NCBI RefSeq assembly: GCF_002441655.1
Contig: NZ_JXJU01000002.1
Coordinates: 124,001 to 188,000 of the forward strand
DNA length: 64,000 nucleotides
Direction of reading: 5' to 3'
DNA from: Lactococcus fujiensis JCM 16395
GTDB taxonomy: Bacteria; Bacillota; Bacilli; Lactobacillales; Streptococcaceae
In this document: piece by piece, positions 27,697 to 36,679 of the stretch
Layout: each line of letters starts with the position of its first letter
How positions within the stretch are numbered: position 1 is the stretch's first letter
Translations under genes and position numbers: made by a program
Notes under the pieces: generated by a model
What the model was told of the DNA's origin: nothing
The model's input: only the letters and a program-made list of their open reading frames with translations
Databases searched by the model: none

Positions 27697-29209
27697 TAAT
27701 ATTACCTCCGACCATTAAGATACCAAGTTCTTGTTTATTTGTTGTTTCAGGTGTGACTTCACCTTGAATTTTTCCGTCATGGATAACAAGAATACGGTCA
27801 GAAACGTTAAGAATTTCATCCAGCTCGAAAGAAACCACAAGAACGGCTTTTCCTTCATCACGTGCTTGAATCAAACGCTTATGGATATATTCAATCGCAC
27901 CGACATCGAGTCCACGCGTAGGTTGGCTAACAATCAATAAGTCAGGATCGCGGTCAATTTCACGCGCAATAATCGCTTTTTGTTGGTTACCACCGGATAA
28001 AGAAGCAGCAGGGATTAATTCGCCAGCTCCACGAACATCAAATTCTTCCATTAATTCACGTGCTTTGGCATTAATTTTATTATAATCGAGGAATCCATAT
28101 TTGGATAAAGGTTCCTTGTAGTATGTTTGCAAGGCCATATTTTCGGCAACGGTCATTTGAAGAACTAAACCGTAACGATGTCGGTCTTCTGGAACGTGAC
28201 CGACAGATTGTTCTGTGATTTTACGAGGCCGTTGATTGGTAATATTTTTCCCTTTGAGGAAAATTTTGCCAGAGTCAGTTTTCATCAGACCTGTAAGAGC
28301 TTTTATTAGCTCTGTTTGACCATTGCCATCAATTCCGGCAATCCCAACAATTTCACCAGCATGAACTTGAAGTGAAAGACCTTTTACTGCAAATGCACCG
28401 CGAGCCTCTTTAACTTTAAGGTCTTGGATATCAAGGACGATCTCTTTTGGAGTTGCTGGTCCTTTTGGAGTGATGAAGGAGACAGAACGCCCAACCATCA
28501 TTTCGGCTAATTCCTTATTTGATTTGTCACCAAGTTCCACAGTCTCAATGGACTTCCCACGACGAATAACTGTGATACGATCAGCAACCGCACGAATTTC
28601 ATCCAGTTTGTGTGTGATTAAAATAATTGATTTGCCTTCTTTTACCAAATTACGCAAAATATCCATCAATTCGAGAATTTCTGCAGGAGTTAGCACGGCA
28701 GTTGGCTCATCAAAGATTAAAATATCTGCCCCACGATATAAGGTTTTAAGGATTTCAACACGTTGTTGTTGTCCAACCGAAATGTCGCGAATATAGGAAT
28801 CAGGTTCAACAGCAAGTCCATATTTTTCAGACAGTTCAATGATTTTTTCTTTAGCTGTTTTTAAGTCTAAAGAAAGTCCTTTGGTTGTTTCAGAACCGAG
28901 AATAATGTTTTCCGTAACGGTGAATGCATCAACAAGCATGAAATGTTGGTGGACCATACCGATTCCGAGGTTTGCAGCTTTTGAAGGAGAATCGATTTTT
29001 TCGAGTTTCCCTTTGACATGCACCTCACCCTCTGTCGGCTCCAACAAGCCTGATAAAATATTCATCAGTGTGGACTTCCCAGCACCATTTTCACCAAGTA
29101 GGGCGTGAATTTCACCCTTACGTAACTCAAGGTTAATTTTGTCATTCGCAACAAAATTACCAAAGCGCTTGGTCACGTTAATCATTTCGATTACATTTTC
29201 GTTGGCCAT
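27686..29209 (-). CDS. nupA: Nucleoside ABC transporter ATP-binding protein, NupA type
   Basis: A 507-residue protein with two ATP-binding cassettes in tandem, as in sugar and nucleoside importers of the RbsA/YufO type. First cassette: Walker A GENGAGKSTLMN near residue 40, signature SVGQQQRVEIL, Walker B DILIFDEPTAVLTP. Second cassette: degenerate Walker A GIDGNGQTELI, signature LSGGNQQKAII, DLLIVSQPTRGLD. The ATG at 29209 follows AAGGAGCC; the longer frame up to 29305 begins with residues that do not belong to the family. No bmpA-type lipoprotein gene is next to it, unlike many relatives, so the binding protein must be elsewhere. Confidence 0.93.
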   Translation of the reverse strand: MANENVIEMINVTKRFGNFVANDKINLELRKGEIHALLGENGAGKSTLMNILSGLLEPTEGEVHVKGKLEKIDSPSKAANLGIGMVHQHFMLVDAFTVTENIILGSETTKGLSLDLKTAKEKIIELSEKYGLAVEPDSYIRDISVGQQQRVEILKTLYRGADILIFDEPTAVLTPAEILELMDILRNLVKEGKSIILITHKLDEIRAVADRITVIRRGKSIETVELGDKSNKELAEMMVGRSVSFITPKGPATPKEIVLDIQDLKVKEARGAFAVKGLSLQVHAGEIVGIAGIDGNGQTELIKALTGLMKTDSGKIFLKGKNITNQRPRKITEQSVGHVPEDRHRYGLVLQMTVAENMALQTYYKEPLSKYGFLDYNKINAKARELMEEFDVRGAGELIPAASLSGGNQQKAIIAREIDRDPDLLIVSQPTRGLDVGAIEYIHKRLIQARDEGKAVLVVSFELDEILNVSDRILVIHDGKIQGEVTPETTNKQELGILMVGGNINEQ

Positions 29210-29412
29210 TTTGGCTCCTTCTAAAAAAATATGATAAAAATAAGAATGATTACTTATTTTTACCCTAATGTTCCAAAAACTGACCTGTGCCGTTTTAAAA
29301 AACAAAACGTGACAAAGTCAGTTCTTAAAAAAATAATTACAGCTTATTATATCAAAAAAAACGTATTTATGAAAGCACTTTTTTTTAATCAATAGAGGGG
29401 TAAATTAATTCT

Positions 29413-30249
29413 TCAAATCTGGTTTGAATTGTTTCGGCTAATATAATCAATTTCAATTGAAACTGTGACCGTCAAGCTTTTGAGCTTTTTAAGATTATCA
29501 AGCCCTTCTGATTTAATTTTCCAATAATGTGGTGTCATTAATAAGAGACTCATCAAATCTTCATTATTTGTGATGGTTGTTTTGAAAGTGACTTCCTGAC
29601 GCTCTACTTTGAAATTGGGGAAAGGTTTTATTGAATCGAGCCTTTCTTTTTCGTGAATTTCAGGATAAATGACGTTTTTTAATTCAATCAAATGATTGTC
29701 GCCCGCCCGCACAAGAATAATAATCCCCTGATCCGAACAAATGCGATTCATTTCTGCTACCGAATATTCTGCAAACATTGATAATATCACATCGGCTGAA
29801 TGATCCATGAAAGGAAGATGTGCGAAATTAGCTACGAGCCATTGAATTTGAGGGCTTTTTTTGGCGGCCATCTTAATGCCCAGCTTACTTATGTCCAAGC
29901 CAAAGTATTGAAGCTTTTCACTCGGATGCTGCGTTTGAAAACGAGAAAGATAATAGCCTTCCCCACAACCGATATCTACAATGGCGTGTGCATCTGCTTG
30001 AGCAGCAATGGCTTGACTTATTTTCAGATTCACTGCATTAGAAAGTTGCTCGTAATAACCAGCTGCTAGAAATTTGCGCCGAGCATTCATCATGGCTTTA
30101 GAATCCCCTGCTGTAGGTTTGGCATTGAGGAGAAGATTGAGGTAGCCTTCTTTAGCCAAATCAAAACTGTGACTTTGTGGGCAGATAAAAACTCGCTCAT
30201 CTTGCCTTAATGGACGATTACAGACAGGACATTTTAATTCTATTTTCAT
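29413..30249 (-). CDS. rlmA: 23S rRNA (guanine-N1) methyltransferase
   Basis: A 278-residue SAM-dependent methyltransferase of the RlmA family; in Gram-positives RlmA(II) methylates G748 of 23S rRNA, which affects tylosin binding. An N-terminal zinc site is formed by C7, C10, C23 and H27 (CPVC, CPQSH). The SAM site is IVDIGCGEGYYLSRF near residue 92. The GDSKAMMNARRKFLAAGYYE segment is typical. The ATG overlaps the stop of the upstream rqcH gene by four bases, suggesting a two-gene unit with a shared ribosome theme. Confidence 0.9.
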   Translation of the reverse strand: MKIELKCPVCNRPLRQDERVFICPQSHSFDLAKEGYLNLLLNAKPTAGDSKAMMNARRKFLAAGYYEQLSNAVNLKISQAIAAQADAHAIVDIGCGEGYYLSRFQTQHPSEKLQYFGLDISKLGIKMAAKKSPQIQWLVANFAHLPFMDHSADVILSMFAEYSVAEMNRICSDQGIIILVRAGDNHLIELKNVIYPEIHEKERLDSIKPFPNFKVERQEVTFKTTITNNEDLMSLLLMTPHYWKIKSEGLDNLKKLKSLTVTVSIEIDYISRNNSNQI

Positions 30250-31868
30250 TTTATTTTCCTGCTTTTAATCAATTCTTCATTTGGTGTAACACGGATTGTT
30301 TTGTCACGATCATAGGTGACAAAACCGGGGGCAGTACCAGTTGGTTTATGCAATTTTTTGGCATCTAAGACGTCAACTTGAATCAAGTTAGAATGACGTG
30401 CTTTAGAGAAATAAGCAGCAAGCTCACCAGCAAATGTGACAGTTTCATCTGATGGGTTTTTATTTCCAGTAATCAGGACATGCGAACCAGGAATGTCCTT
30501 GACGTGAAACCAAGTATCCCCTTTTTTACTTAGCTTAAAAGAGACTTGCTCATTTTGTAGGTTGTTTTTACCCACTAAAATAATCGTACCATCCTCAGCT
30601 TGATATTTTTCAGGGGGCAGCAATTTTTGCTTTTTATTCCGATGCTTCAGTTTGATATACCCTGTTTGAATTAATTCTTCACGAATGTCAGCAATTTCCG
30701 GAACATCTGCATTTTCCAAATTGGTTTCGACGGACTCTAAATAAGTAATGGTTTGCTTGGTGTGTTCAATTTGATCGCCAAGAAATTTTACCGCTTGTTT
30801 TAATTTTTGGTAACGATGAAAATATCGTTGTGCGTTTTGGGCTGGCGTTTTTGATAAATCGAGTGCAATCTCTAATGGTTCATTGGTATAATAATTTTCT
30901 AAGGTGACCGTAGGCTGGTCATTAGGGACAAGGTGCAAAAAGGTGTTTAATAATTCCCCTTTTTGGCGGAAAATCTCAGCATTTTCGGTGTCTAATAATT
31001 CTTTTTCCTGTTTCTTTAATTTGTCACGATTCTTTTTGAGTTCATTCTGAACTTTTTTGATGACCTCAGCTCCAATTTGTTTTACACGGTCACGTTCAGC
31101 TTTATCCGAATAATAGAAGTCAAGCATTTCTGAAAGGCTTTCAAACGTTTTGGCTTCTGAACCTAAATTTATTGAAGAAAATGTATCATTTTGATAAATT
31201 GAAGGGTATTTTTGAATGATCAGTGCTTTGAATTCAGGAACGGTCAGTTCGGACAAGGCCTTGAGAGAGTCTCTTCCGATCCCTTGAAATGTTTTTTGAA
31301 GGTTTCCAAGTTGTAATGCCTCAAAGATCTTTTCGTCAGAGCTTTTGAAAGGGCTATTTTCAGACGATAAGGGAGGTGCAATATAATTTGATCCAGGTAA
31401 AATGGTCCGATATTGATTTTGAGAGAAACCGACATGTTTAATTGACTCGATAATACGATCACTCGTTTTGTCAAGTAATATGATATTGCTGTGCTTGCCC
31501 ATAATCTCGACCACGAGTGCGATCTTCATCGTATCCCCAATTTCGTCTTTACTGGAAATATGAAACCAAATTTGGCGGTCGTTACCGATTTGTTCAATCT
31601 TTTCGATTAAGGCACCTGCCAAATATTTTCGCAAAATCATTACAAAATTGTTTGGATTTTGAGGATTTTGAAAATCAGTTTGAGTCAATTGGACACGGCC
31701 AAAAGTAGGATGGGCTGACAGTAGAAGTTTCTGAGTTTTCCGCTCAGAACGGACTGAAAGAACAAGTTCTTGTTCAAAAGGCTGATTTACTTTTTGAATG
31801 CGACCACCTTCGAGTGCTTGAACTAATTCGTCTGTCATGTGGTGTAAAAATATGCCATCAAAGGACAT
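30246..31868 (-). CDS. rqcH: Rqc2-type ribosome quality control protein (NFACT; FbpA/PavA family)
   Basis: A 540-residue NFACT protein. Homologues (RqcH/Rqc2) bind stalled 50S-peptidyl-tRNA complexes and add alanine tails; streptococcal relatives (PavA, FBP54) were first named as fibronectin-binding proteins. It begins MSFDGIFLHHMTDEL, with the N-terminal NFACT domain, coiled coil around residues 275-320 and 375-410, and a C-terminal NFACT-R domain holding TWFHVKDIPGSHVLI and the final GTAPGFVTYDRDKTIRV. I chose the ATG at 31868, where the family's conserved start lies; the longer frame to 31973 adds unrelated residues. Confidence 0.92.
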   Translation of the reverse strand: MSFDGIFLHHMTDELVQALEGGRIQKVNQPFEQELVLSVRSERKTQKLLLSAHPTFGRVQLTQTDFQNPQNPNNFVMILRKYLAGALIEKIEQIGNDRQIWFHISSKDEIGDTMKIALVVEIMGKHSNIILLDKTSDRIIESIKHVGFSQNQYRTILPGSNYIAPPLSSENSPFKSSDEKIFEALQLGNLQKTFQGIGRDSLKALSELTVPEFKALIIQKYPSIYQNDTFSSINLGSEAKTFESLSEMLDFYYSDKAERDRVKQIGAEVIKKVQNELKKNRDKLKKQEKELLDTENAEIFRQKGELLNTFLHLVPNDQPTVTLENYYTNEPLEIALDLSKTPAQNAQRYFHRYQKLKQAVKFLGDQIEHTKQTITYLESVETNLENADVPEIADIREELIQTGYIKLKHRNKKQKLLPPEKYQAEDGTIILVGKNNLQNEQVSFKLSKKGDTWFHVKDIPGSHVLITGNKNPSDETVTFAGELAAYFSKARHSNLIQVDVLDAKKLHKPTGTAPGFVTYDRDKTIRVTPNEELIKSRKIK

Positions 31869-31992
31869 GGTTTGCCTCTTTTCTTTTTTGTCAATGCTGG
31901 CGATATCTGGAATGGATTTCTTTTTCAATTGTACGCCAGTACTGATAAAAGTCGTTAACTTTAATTTTATCATAAATTTGCTAACTTTTCTC

Positions 31993-32021
31993 TTGCATTT
32001 TATTTAATATAGGTTTATACT
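31993..32021 (+). promoter_or_regulatory. Promoter of the Trp leader and trpXYZ-type genes
   Basis: TTGCAT and TATACT are separated by 17 bases. The transcript would start about 25 bases before the leader-peptide ATG. Confidence 0.75.
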
Positions 32022-32051
32022 AGAAAAAAAATCAGGAAAAAGGAGAATCAC

Positions 32052-32096
32052 ATGTTTAAATTAAACTTCAAATCATGGCAAAGCTGGCGTTCTTGA
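32052..32096 (+). CDS. 14-residue leader peptide with two Trp codons
   Basis: A short ORF, MFKLNFKSWQSWRS, with AAAAAGGAG at good distance from the ATG at 32052 and stop TGA at 32094. Two Trp codons in 14, directly before a long hairpin and a terminator, indicate attenuation by ribosome stalling at low Trp-tRNA. It is the sister of the leader at 8792. The downstream genes encode an ABC transporter of the trpXYZ type, so uptake of tryptophan would be induced by its shortage. Confidence 0.8.
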   Translation: MFKLNFKSWQSWRS

Positions 32097-32217
32097 AGTT
32101 GTATTTGTGCAAAGGGCATAGATACAATTTTGGAGTACTTCAAAAAGTATCTATGCCGGTGATTCATAAAATAAGAAGACCGGATAGGATAAGACATCGC
32201 TATTCGGTCTTTTTTTG
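32070..32217 (+). promoter_or_regulatory. Leader RNA attenuator (hairpin plus terminator), copy 2
   Basis: The main hairpin at 32115-32157 pairs GGCATAGATAC perfectly with GTATCTATGCC and, inside, TTTTGGAG with CTTCAAAA. The terminator pairs AGACCGGATAG at 32177-32187 with CTATTCGGTCT at 32200-32210, followed by T7. The shared element GCCGGTGATT after the main hairpin can pair with AATCATGGC of the leader, which holds the first Trp codon (one bulge). CCGGT can instead pair with ACCGG in the left arm of the terminator. The plan equals that of copy 1 at 8822. Pairings were drawn by hand. Confidence 0.7.
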
Positions 32218-32270
32218 CATGTGCTCTGAAAACTATTGAATACTAATAATGAAATAAATGAGGAGAAATC

Positions 32271-33263
32271 ATGAAAAATAGAAAAATAATCATCGTCGTT
32301 GCATTAATCGTAATTATTGGACTTGTGGCGGTCATTTTACCAAAAACGAATTCGAAATCCGATGCTACACCAAGTAATAATAAAGAAGTCAAAATCGGAA
32401 TATTACAGTTTGTAACCCACCCAGCTCTAGATGCTATAACAAAAGGTGCAAAAGATGAATTGAAAAAAGAAGGCTTCGCGAATGCAAAGATTAATTTCTA
32501 TAATGGAGAGGCAGACCAATCCAAACTGCAAACCATGTCATCTCAGTTAGTGTCTGAAAATAATGATGTTTTGATTGGGATTGCAACACCTGCAGCTCAA
32601 GCTTTGGCTAATGCCACAAGCACAGTTCCGATTGTGATGGGAGCAGTGACTGATCCTGTCGGAGCAAACTTAGTCAAAAACGTGAATAAGCCTGAAGGAA
32701 ATATCACAGGCGTTTCGGACCGTTTTCCTGTCGAAAAAGAACTTAAGTTGATGAAAGAAATTATGCCCAATCTTAAAACCGTTGGTGTCCTTTATACTTC
32801 ATCAGAATCGAACTCTAAATCACAAGTCGAAAGTTTTTCAAAAGCTGCAAAAGCAGAAGGCTTAACGGGTAAAACATATGCTATTGCTTCATCTAATGAC
32901 ATTTCAACAACAGTATCTGTTGCAGCTAAAGAAGTACAAGCATTCTATATCGGCAATGATAATACAATTGCATCAGCTTTTAATAATGTTTTACAAATTA
33001 CAAATGCAGCTAAAATCCCTGTTTTTCCATCCGTTGATACGATGGTTGAGCAAGGGGGACTTGCAGCAGTTTCTATTAATCAACGTGAATTGGGGATTGA
33101 GACAGGTAAAATTGCCGCACAAATTTTAAAAGGAAAAAAAGTAAGTGAAATTCCTGTTGATTTTTATGACCACACAACTCCAATTGTAAATACTGAAGCA
33201 GCAAAAGTACTTGGAATAACGATTCCTAAAACAGTATTAGATAATTCAACAAACGATAAATAA
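32271..33263 (+). CDS. trpX: ABC transporter substrate-binding protein, TrpX type
   Basis: A 330-residue extracellular binding protein of the ABC_sub_bind family (PF04392), with an N-terminal membrane segment (residues 5-24) but no lipobox cysteine, so it is held by the helix. Typical blocks are VKIGILQFVTHPALDAITKG, PIVMGAVTDPVGANLV and TVGVLYTSSESNSKSQ. Relatives next to permease and ATPase genes are the putative tryptophan/tyrosine transporters of streptococci (trpXYZ). The Trp leader upstream supports tryptophan as substrate. GAGGAGAAATC stands before the ATG. Confidence 0.82.
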   Translation: MKNRKIIIVVALIVIIGLVAVILPKTNSKSDATPSNNKEVKIGILQFVTHPALDAITKGAKDELKKEGFANAKINFYNGEADQSKLQTMSSQLVSENNDVLIGIATPAAQALANATSTVPIVMGAVTDPVGANLVKNVNKPEGNITGVSDRFPVEKELKLMKEIMPNLKTVGVLYTSSESNSKSQVESFSKAAKAEGLTGKTYAIASSNDISTTVSVAAKEVQAFYIGNDNTIASAFNNVLQITNAAKIPVFPSVDTMVEQGGLAAVSINQRELGIETGKIAAQILKGKKVSEIPVDFYDHTTPIVNTEAAKVLGITIPKTVLDNSTNDK

Positions 33264-33279
33264 GATTGTAGGAATAAAA

Positions 33280-34125
33280 ATGATAATTTCAACCATAAAT
33301 CAAGGCTTGCTTTGGGCCATTTTAGGATTAGGGATCTTTATGACCTTTAGAATCTTAAATTTTCCTGATATGACAACAGAAGGAAGTTTTCCACTTGGAG
33401 GAGCTGTTGCTGTGACACTGATCGTCCATGGCGTGGATCCTTTGATTGCTACGCTGGCTGCTTTTTTAGCCGGCTGTTTGGCTGGATTAGCCACTGGTTT
33501 GCTTTATGTCAATGGTAAAATACCAACACTTTTAGCTGGCATATTGGTCATGACCTCATCAAATTCAATCATGCTTATGGTCATGGGGCAAGCAAATTTA
33601 GGGATGCTTGGCTATCCTCGTCTTCAATCCATTGGCGTCAGCCTTATCGCAGTCGTTTTAGTCGTTTGTCTTATGATTTTCTTCCTCAATACGGAAATTG
33701 GGCAAGCTTTTATCGCAACAGGAGACAATCCAGACATGGCAACAAGTTTTGGAATCAACACGGGGCATATGGAATTGTTAGGCCTCATCCTATCGAATGG
33801 CATTATTGCGCTTTCAGGTGCTCTCGTCTGTCAGAATGACGGTTATGCAGATGTCTCAAAAGGGATAGGCGTCATCGTCATCGGTTTAGCGGCAATTATT
33901 ATTGGGGAAGTCTTTTTTTCGAATGTGTCCATGTTGGAACGTTTAATTACAATAGTCATTGGTTCAATATTTTACCAATTTTTAATTTTAGGTGTAATCA
34001 CTGTTGGCTTAAACACGAATTATTTCAAACTTTTTAGTGCGATTATATTGGCCATCTGTTTAATGATTCCAACGCTAAGAGAAAAATTCTTTAAGGGGGT
34101 GAAGTTAAATGCAAGCCGTCATTGA
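33280..34125 (+). CDS. trpY: ABC transporter permease, TrpY type
   Basis: A 281-residue membrane protein with about eight helices, in the branched-chain permease-like family paired with TrpX. It opens IISTINQGLLWAILGLGIFM and contains LNFPDMTTEGSFPLGGAVAV and TGDNPDMATSFGINTGHMELLG, the usual cytoplasmic coupling loop of this group. The ATG lies 16 bases after trpX, and the end overlaps the ATPase gene by 17 bases. Confidence 0.85.
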   Translation: MIISTINQGLLWAILGLGIFMTFRILNFPDMTTEGSFPLGGAVAVTLIVHGVDPLIATLAAFLAGCLAGLATGLLYVNGKIPTLLAGILVMTSSNSIMLMVMGQANLGMLGYPRLQSIGVSLIAVVLVVCLMIFFLNTEIGQAFIATGDNPDMATSFGINTGHMELLGLILSNGIIALSGALVCQNDGYADVSKGIGVIVIGLAAIIIGEVFFSNVSMLERLITIVIGSIFYQFLILGVITVGLNTNYFKLFSAIILAICLMIPTLREKFFKGVKLNASRH

Positions 34126-34864
34126 ACTTAAGCAAGCAACGGTCATTGTAGAAAATGGCCTTTCCAAAAAAATAATTTTAGACGATCTGTCATTAGCCAT
34201 CTATCCTCAAGACTTTATCAGCATTGTCGGGGGAAATGGCGCAGGAAAGTCGACTTTATTCAATGTGATCTCAGGCAATATAAAACTAAACTCGGGAAAA
34301 GTATTTATTATGGGGAAAGATGTGACGAATAAATCACCTCAATTTCGTTCAAAATATTTGGCACGTGTTTTTCAAGACCCTAAAATGGGAACGGCGCCAC
34401 GGATGACTGTTTTAGAAAATTTAGCGGTAGCACGTAAACGAGGACAGACGCGCAGCCTTAAATTGATTCATCCGAAGAAATTGAGTAATGTATTTGTCGA
34501 AAAAGCAATAAAAATTGGAAACGGTTTGGAGGAGCAATTAAATACACCAACAGGAAATTTATCAGGGGGACAAAGACAAGCGCTCTCCTTATTGATGGCA
34601 ACCTTTCAAAAACCTGATTTGCTCTTGTTAGACGAACATACCGCCGCATTAGATCCAAAGACAACTTTGGCCATTATGGCTTTGACACAAAAAGTAATTG
34701 TCGAAGAAAAATTGACTGCTTTAATGATTACACACCAAATGGAAGACGCATTGAAATTTGGGAATCGACTTTTAGTCATGAAAAATGGTAAAATAGTAAA
34801 AGATTTGAAATCATCAGAAAAAATGAAAATGAAAATAGAAGACTTTTACAGGATATTTGAATGA
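34109..34864 (+). CDS. trpZ: ABC transporter ATP-binding protein, TrpZ type
   Basis: A 251-residue ATPase. Walker A is GGNGAGKSTLFN near residue 41, the Q-loop region is FQDPKMGTAPRMTVLENL, the signature is LSGGQRQALSLLM near 151, Walker B is DLLLLDEHTAALDP, and the switch histidine is in ITHQMEDAL. AAGGGGGTGAAG within the end of trpY serves as ribosome site. Its TGA overlaps the ATG of the next gene, so that gene is probably translated with the transporter. Confidence 0.88.
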   Translation: MQAVIELKQATVIVENGLSKKIILDDLSLAIYPQDFISIVGGNGAGKSTLFNVISGNIKLNSGKVFIMGKDVTNKSPQFRSKYLARVFQDPKMGTAPRMTVLENLAVARKRGQTRSLKLIHPKKLSNVFVEKAIKIGNGLEEQLNTPTGNLSGGQRQALSLLMATFQKPDLLLLDEHTAALDPKTTLAIMALTQKVIVEEKLTALMITHQMEDALKFGNRLLVMKNGKIVKDLKSSEKMKMKIEDFYRIFE

Positions 34865-35328
34865 AAAAATTAGTTCCCCTTTTTGAACGTATATTAAGAA
34901 TAATCATGTTGGTCGTCGCGGCAGCATTACTTGCGGCATCGATATCACTGACTGGTATTCACATGACGAATAAAAACATTGAAAAAACGAAAATAAGCGC
35001 CGTTATCGTTCAAGGGGACGATCTAAAATCCCTACACGAAGTACGATATGAGTGGAATGGTAAAATTGTCGAACGTCGCCCGTTGGATGTTTATTTTCGT
35101 AAATTAGGTGATATTGGTGATCGAGTTAATGTTTATGTGGCCAATGATTATCCAGACCGTGTTTTTATGTCTCGTCACGGGGATGATTTAATTAGTTCTG
35201 CTGAATTTATGGGCGGTTGGGGACTTCTATTGCTAATTATTTTAATTGGTGAGCGACAACTTTTGACGAGGATTAATAAACTTGAAAAGCTTCAAACAAA
35301 AGATGCTCAGAATAAGGAAGATAAATAA
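34861..35328 (+). CDS. Unrecognised membrane protein coupled to trpZ (DUF3592-like)
   Basis: A 155-residue protein with an N-terminal helix (residues about 10-35), an extracellular or internal domain of about 80 residues and a second helix near residue 120 before a charged tail. The middle part VRYEWNGKIVERRP and GDRVNVYVANDYPDRVF resembles DUF3592 proteins, which also lie between two helices; this is a weak match. It overlaps the ATPase gene as ATGA, so it is part of the Trp-attenuated unit. Whether it helps transport is unknown. Confidence 0.75.
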   Translation: MKKLVPLFERILRIIMLVVAAALLAASISLTGIHMTNKNIEKTKISAVIVQGDDLKSLHEVRYEWNGKIVERRPLDVYFRKLGDIGDRVNVYVANDYPDRVFMSRHGDDLISSAEFMGGWGLLLLIILIGERQLLTRINKLEKLQTKDAQNKEDK

Positions 35329-35329
35329 A

Positions 35330-35358
35330 AATAGCCATATTTAGTGGCTTTTTTTTAT
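35330..35358 (+). terminator. Terminator of the trpXYZ-type unit
   Basis: AGCCA pairs with TGGCT across a seven-base loop, followed by T8. The stem is short. Confidence 0.65.
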
Positions 35359-35499
35359 AAAAAAAAGTTTATCACTCGTTAGAATTCCCATTCAGTTTAT
35401 GTTAAAATTAAAAGAAATAAGGCTTATTTGTCAGAATTTATAATTTTCACGATTTTTGTTTTGACTGATAAATAAGTTATCTTTTTTGGGGGGGAAGTT

Positions 35500-36624
35500 A
35501 TGGAATTAAGAACGCGGCAGAGGAGAAAAAAAAAGAGAAAAATATTTTTATTAAGTTTATTTTTTACATTAGTAGCCAGTACAGGAATAGGCATTGGTGT
35601 AAAATTATATCATGATGAAACAGTTAGAAAGGAGAAAATCCAAGCTTATCAAAAAATAAAAACCTTGGCAGAAAAATCAATCGATGAAGCATATCAAAAT
35701 CCAACAGATGAAAATCTCAAGCGTTCCAAGACTTTAGCACAACAATTGAATCCAACAGATAAAAATAAAATTGAAGTGAAATTGTCCACTTTAGTCAATT
35801 ATAAAATACGTATAGCTGATGCCACATCTGCACTCACAAATTATGAAAATCAGAAAACGGAAGAAAGTTATCAGCAGGTCCTAGCAAAATTAGATTTGTT
35901 AACCTCAACGTACGAAGCAAAGGAAAAGTCAAATTTAACCCAAAAATTAGATGTTTCCAAGAAAAGAATCGAAGCCGAAGCGGCTGCTGAGGCAGCAAAA
36001 AAAGAGGCTGAAAAATGGGCGGGTAAAAAACTGATCGCATTGACATTTGATGATGGGCCAAACCCACAAACGACGCCAATACTTATACAGACACTTGCAA
36101 ATGCAGGCGTTTCAGCAACATTTTTCCCATTGGGCAAACAAGCACAAGCTTATCCCAAGCTTATTAAAGCAGAAGCTGCTGGCGGAAATGAAGTCGCTTC
36201 ACACAGTTGGAATCATGCAAACTTGGTCAACCTCACTGCTGACAAACAAAAAGAGGAAATATTATCAGCTCACGACTTAATTAATTCATTAAGTGGTCAA
36301 TCCACTAATTTTTACCGCCCGCCTTATGGATCTTATAATGCAACAACTTTGGCTCAAACAAATTTGGCAGCAGTGAATTGGTCTATTGATACAAATGATT
36401 GGCGTTATGTTAACAATAGTGCTAAGGTCGTTCAAAATGCGGTGACTCATGCACATGATGGGGGAATTATACTGATGCACGACATTCATAGCTGGTCTGT
36501 TGCAGCAGTACCTCAAATTATTCAAGAGCTGAAAGCACAAGGTTACACTTTTGTTACCGTCACACAGTTGTTGAATTCACGCGTTGGACCTATCGAATCA
36601 GGAAAGGTGTATACAGGGAACTGA
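35500..36624 (+). CDS. pgdA: Peptidoglycan N-acetylglucosamine deacetylase
   Basis: A 374-residue membrane-anchored enzyme that removes acetyl groups from wall GlcNAc and so gives lysozyme resistance. After a basic N terminus and one membrane helix (residues about 14-33) comes a helical, Lys/Glu/Gln-rich stalk to residue 175, then a NodB domain (CE4). The five motifs are visible: LTFDDGPN, SHSWNH, FYRPPYGSYN, DTNDWR and ILMHDIHS. The ATG is preceded by a run of seven G followed by AAG, an unusual G-rich ribosome site. Single-gene unit with a terminator. Confidence 0.9.
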   Translation: MELRTRQRRKKKRKIFLLSLFFTLVASTGIGIGVKLYHDETVRKEKIQAYQKIKTLAEKSIDEAYQNPTDENLKRSKTLAQQLNPTDKNKIEVKLSTLVNYKIRIADATSALTNYENQKTEESYQQVLAKLDLLTSTYEAKEKSNLTQKLDVSKKRIEAEAAAEAAKKEAEKWAGKKLIALTFDDGPNPQTTPILIQTLANAGVSATFFPLGKQAQAYPKLIKAEAAGGNEVASHSWNHANLVNLTADKQKEEILSAHDLINSLSGQSTNFYRPPYGSYNATTLAQTNLAAVNWSIDTNDWRYVNNSAKVVQNAVTHAHDGGIILMHDIHSWSVAAVPQIIQELKAQGYTFVTVTQLLNSRVGPIESGKVYTGN

Positions 36625-36636
36625 ATATTGAGTAAA

Positions 36637-36665
36637 GAAAAACCAACGTGAGTTGGTTTTTTTGT
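36637..36665. terminator. Terminator between pgdA and the GH92 gene
   Basis: AAACCAAC pairs with GTTGGTTT around GTGA, with A and T runs on both sides. It fits both converging genes. Confidence 0.9.
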
Positions 36666-36679
36666 ACTTAGAATCTTCA

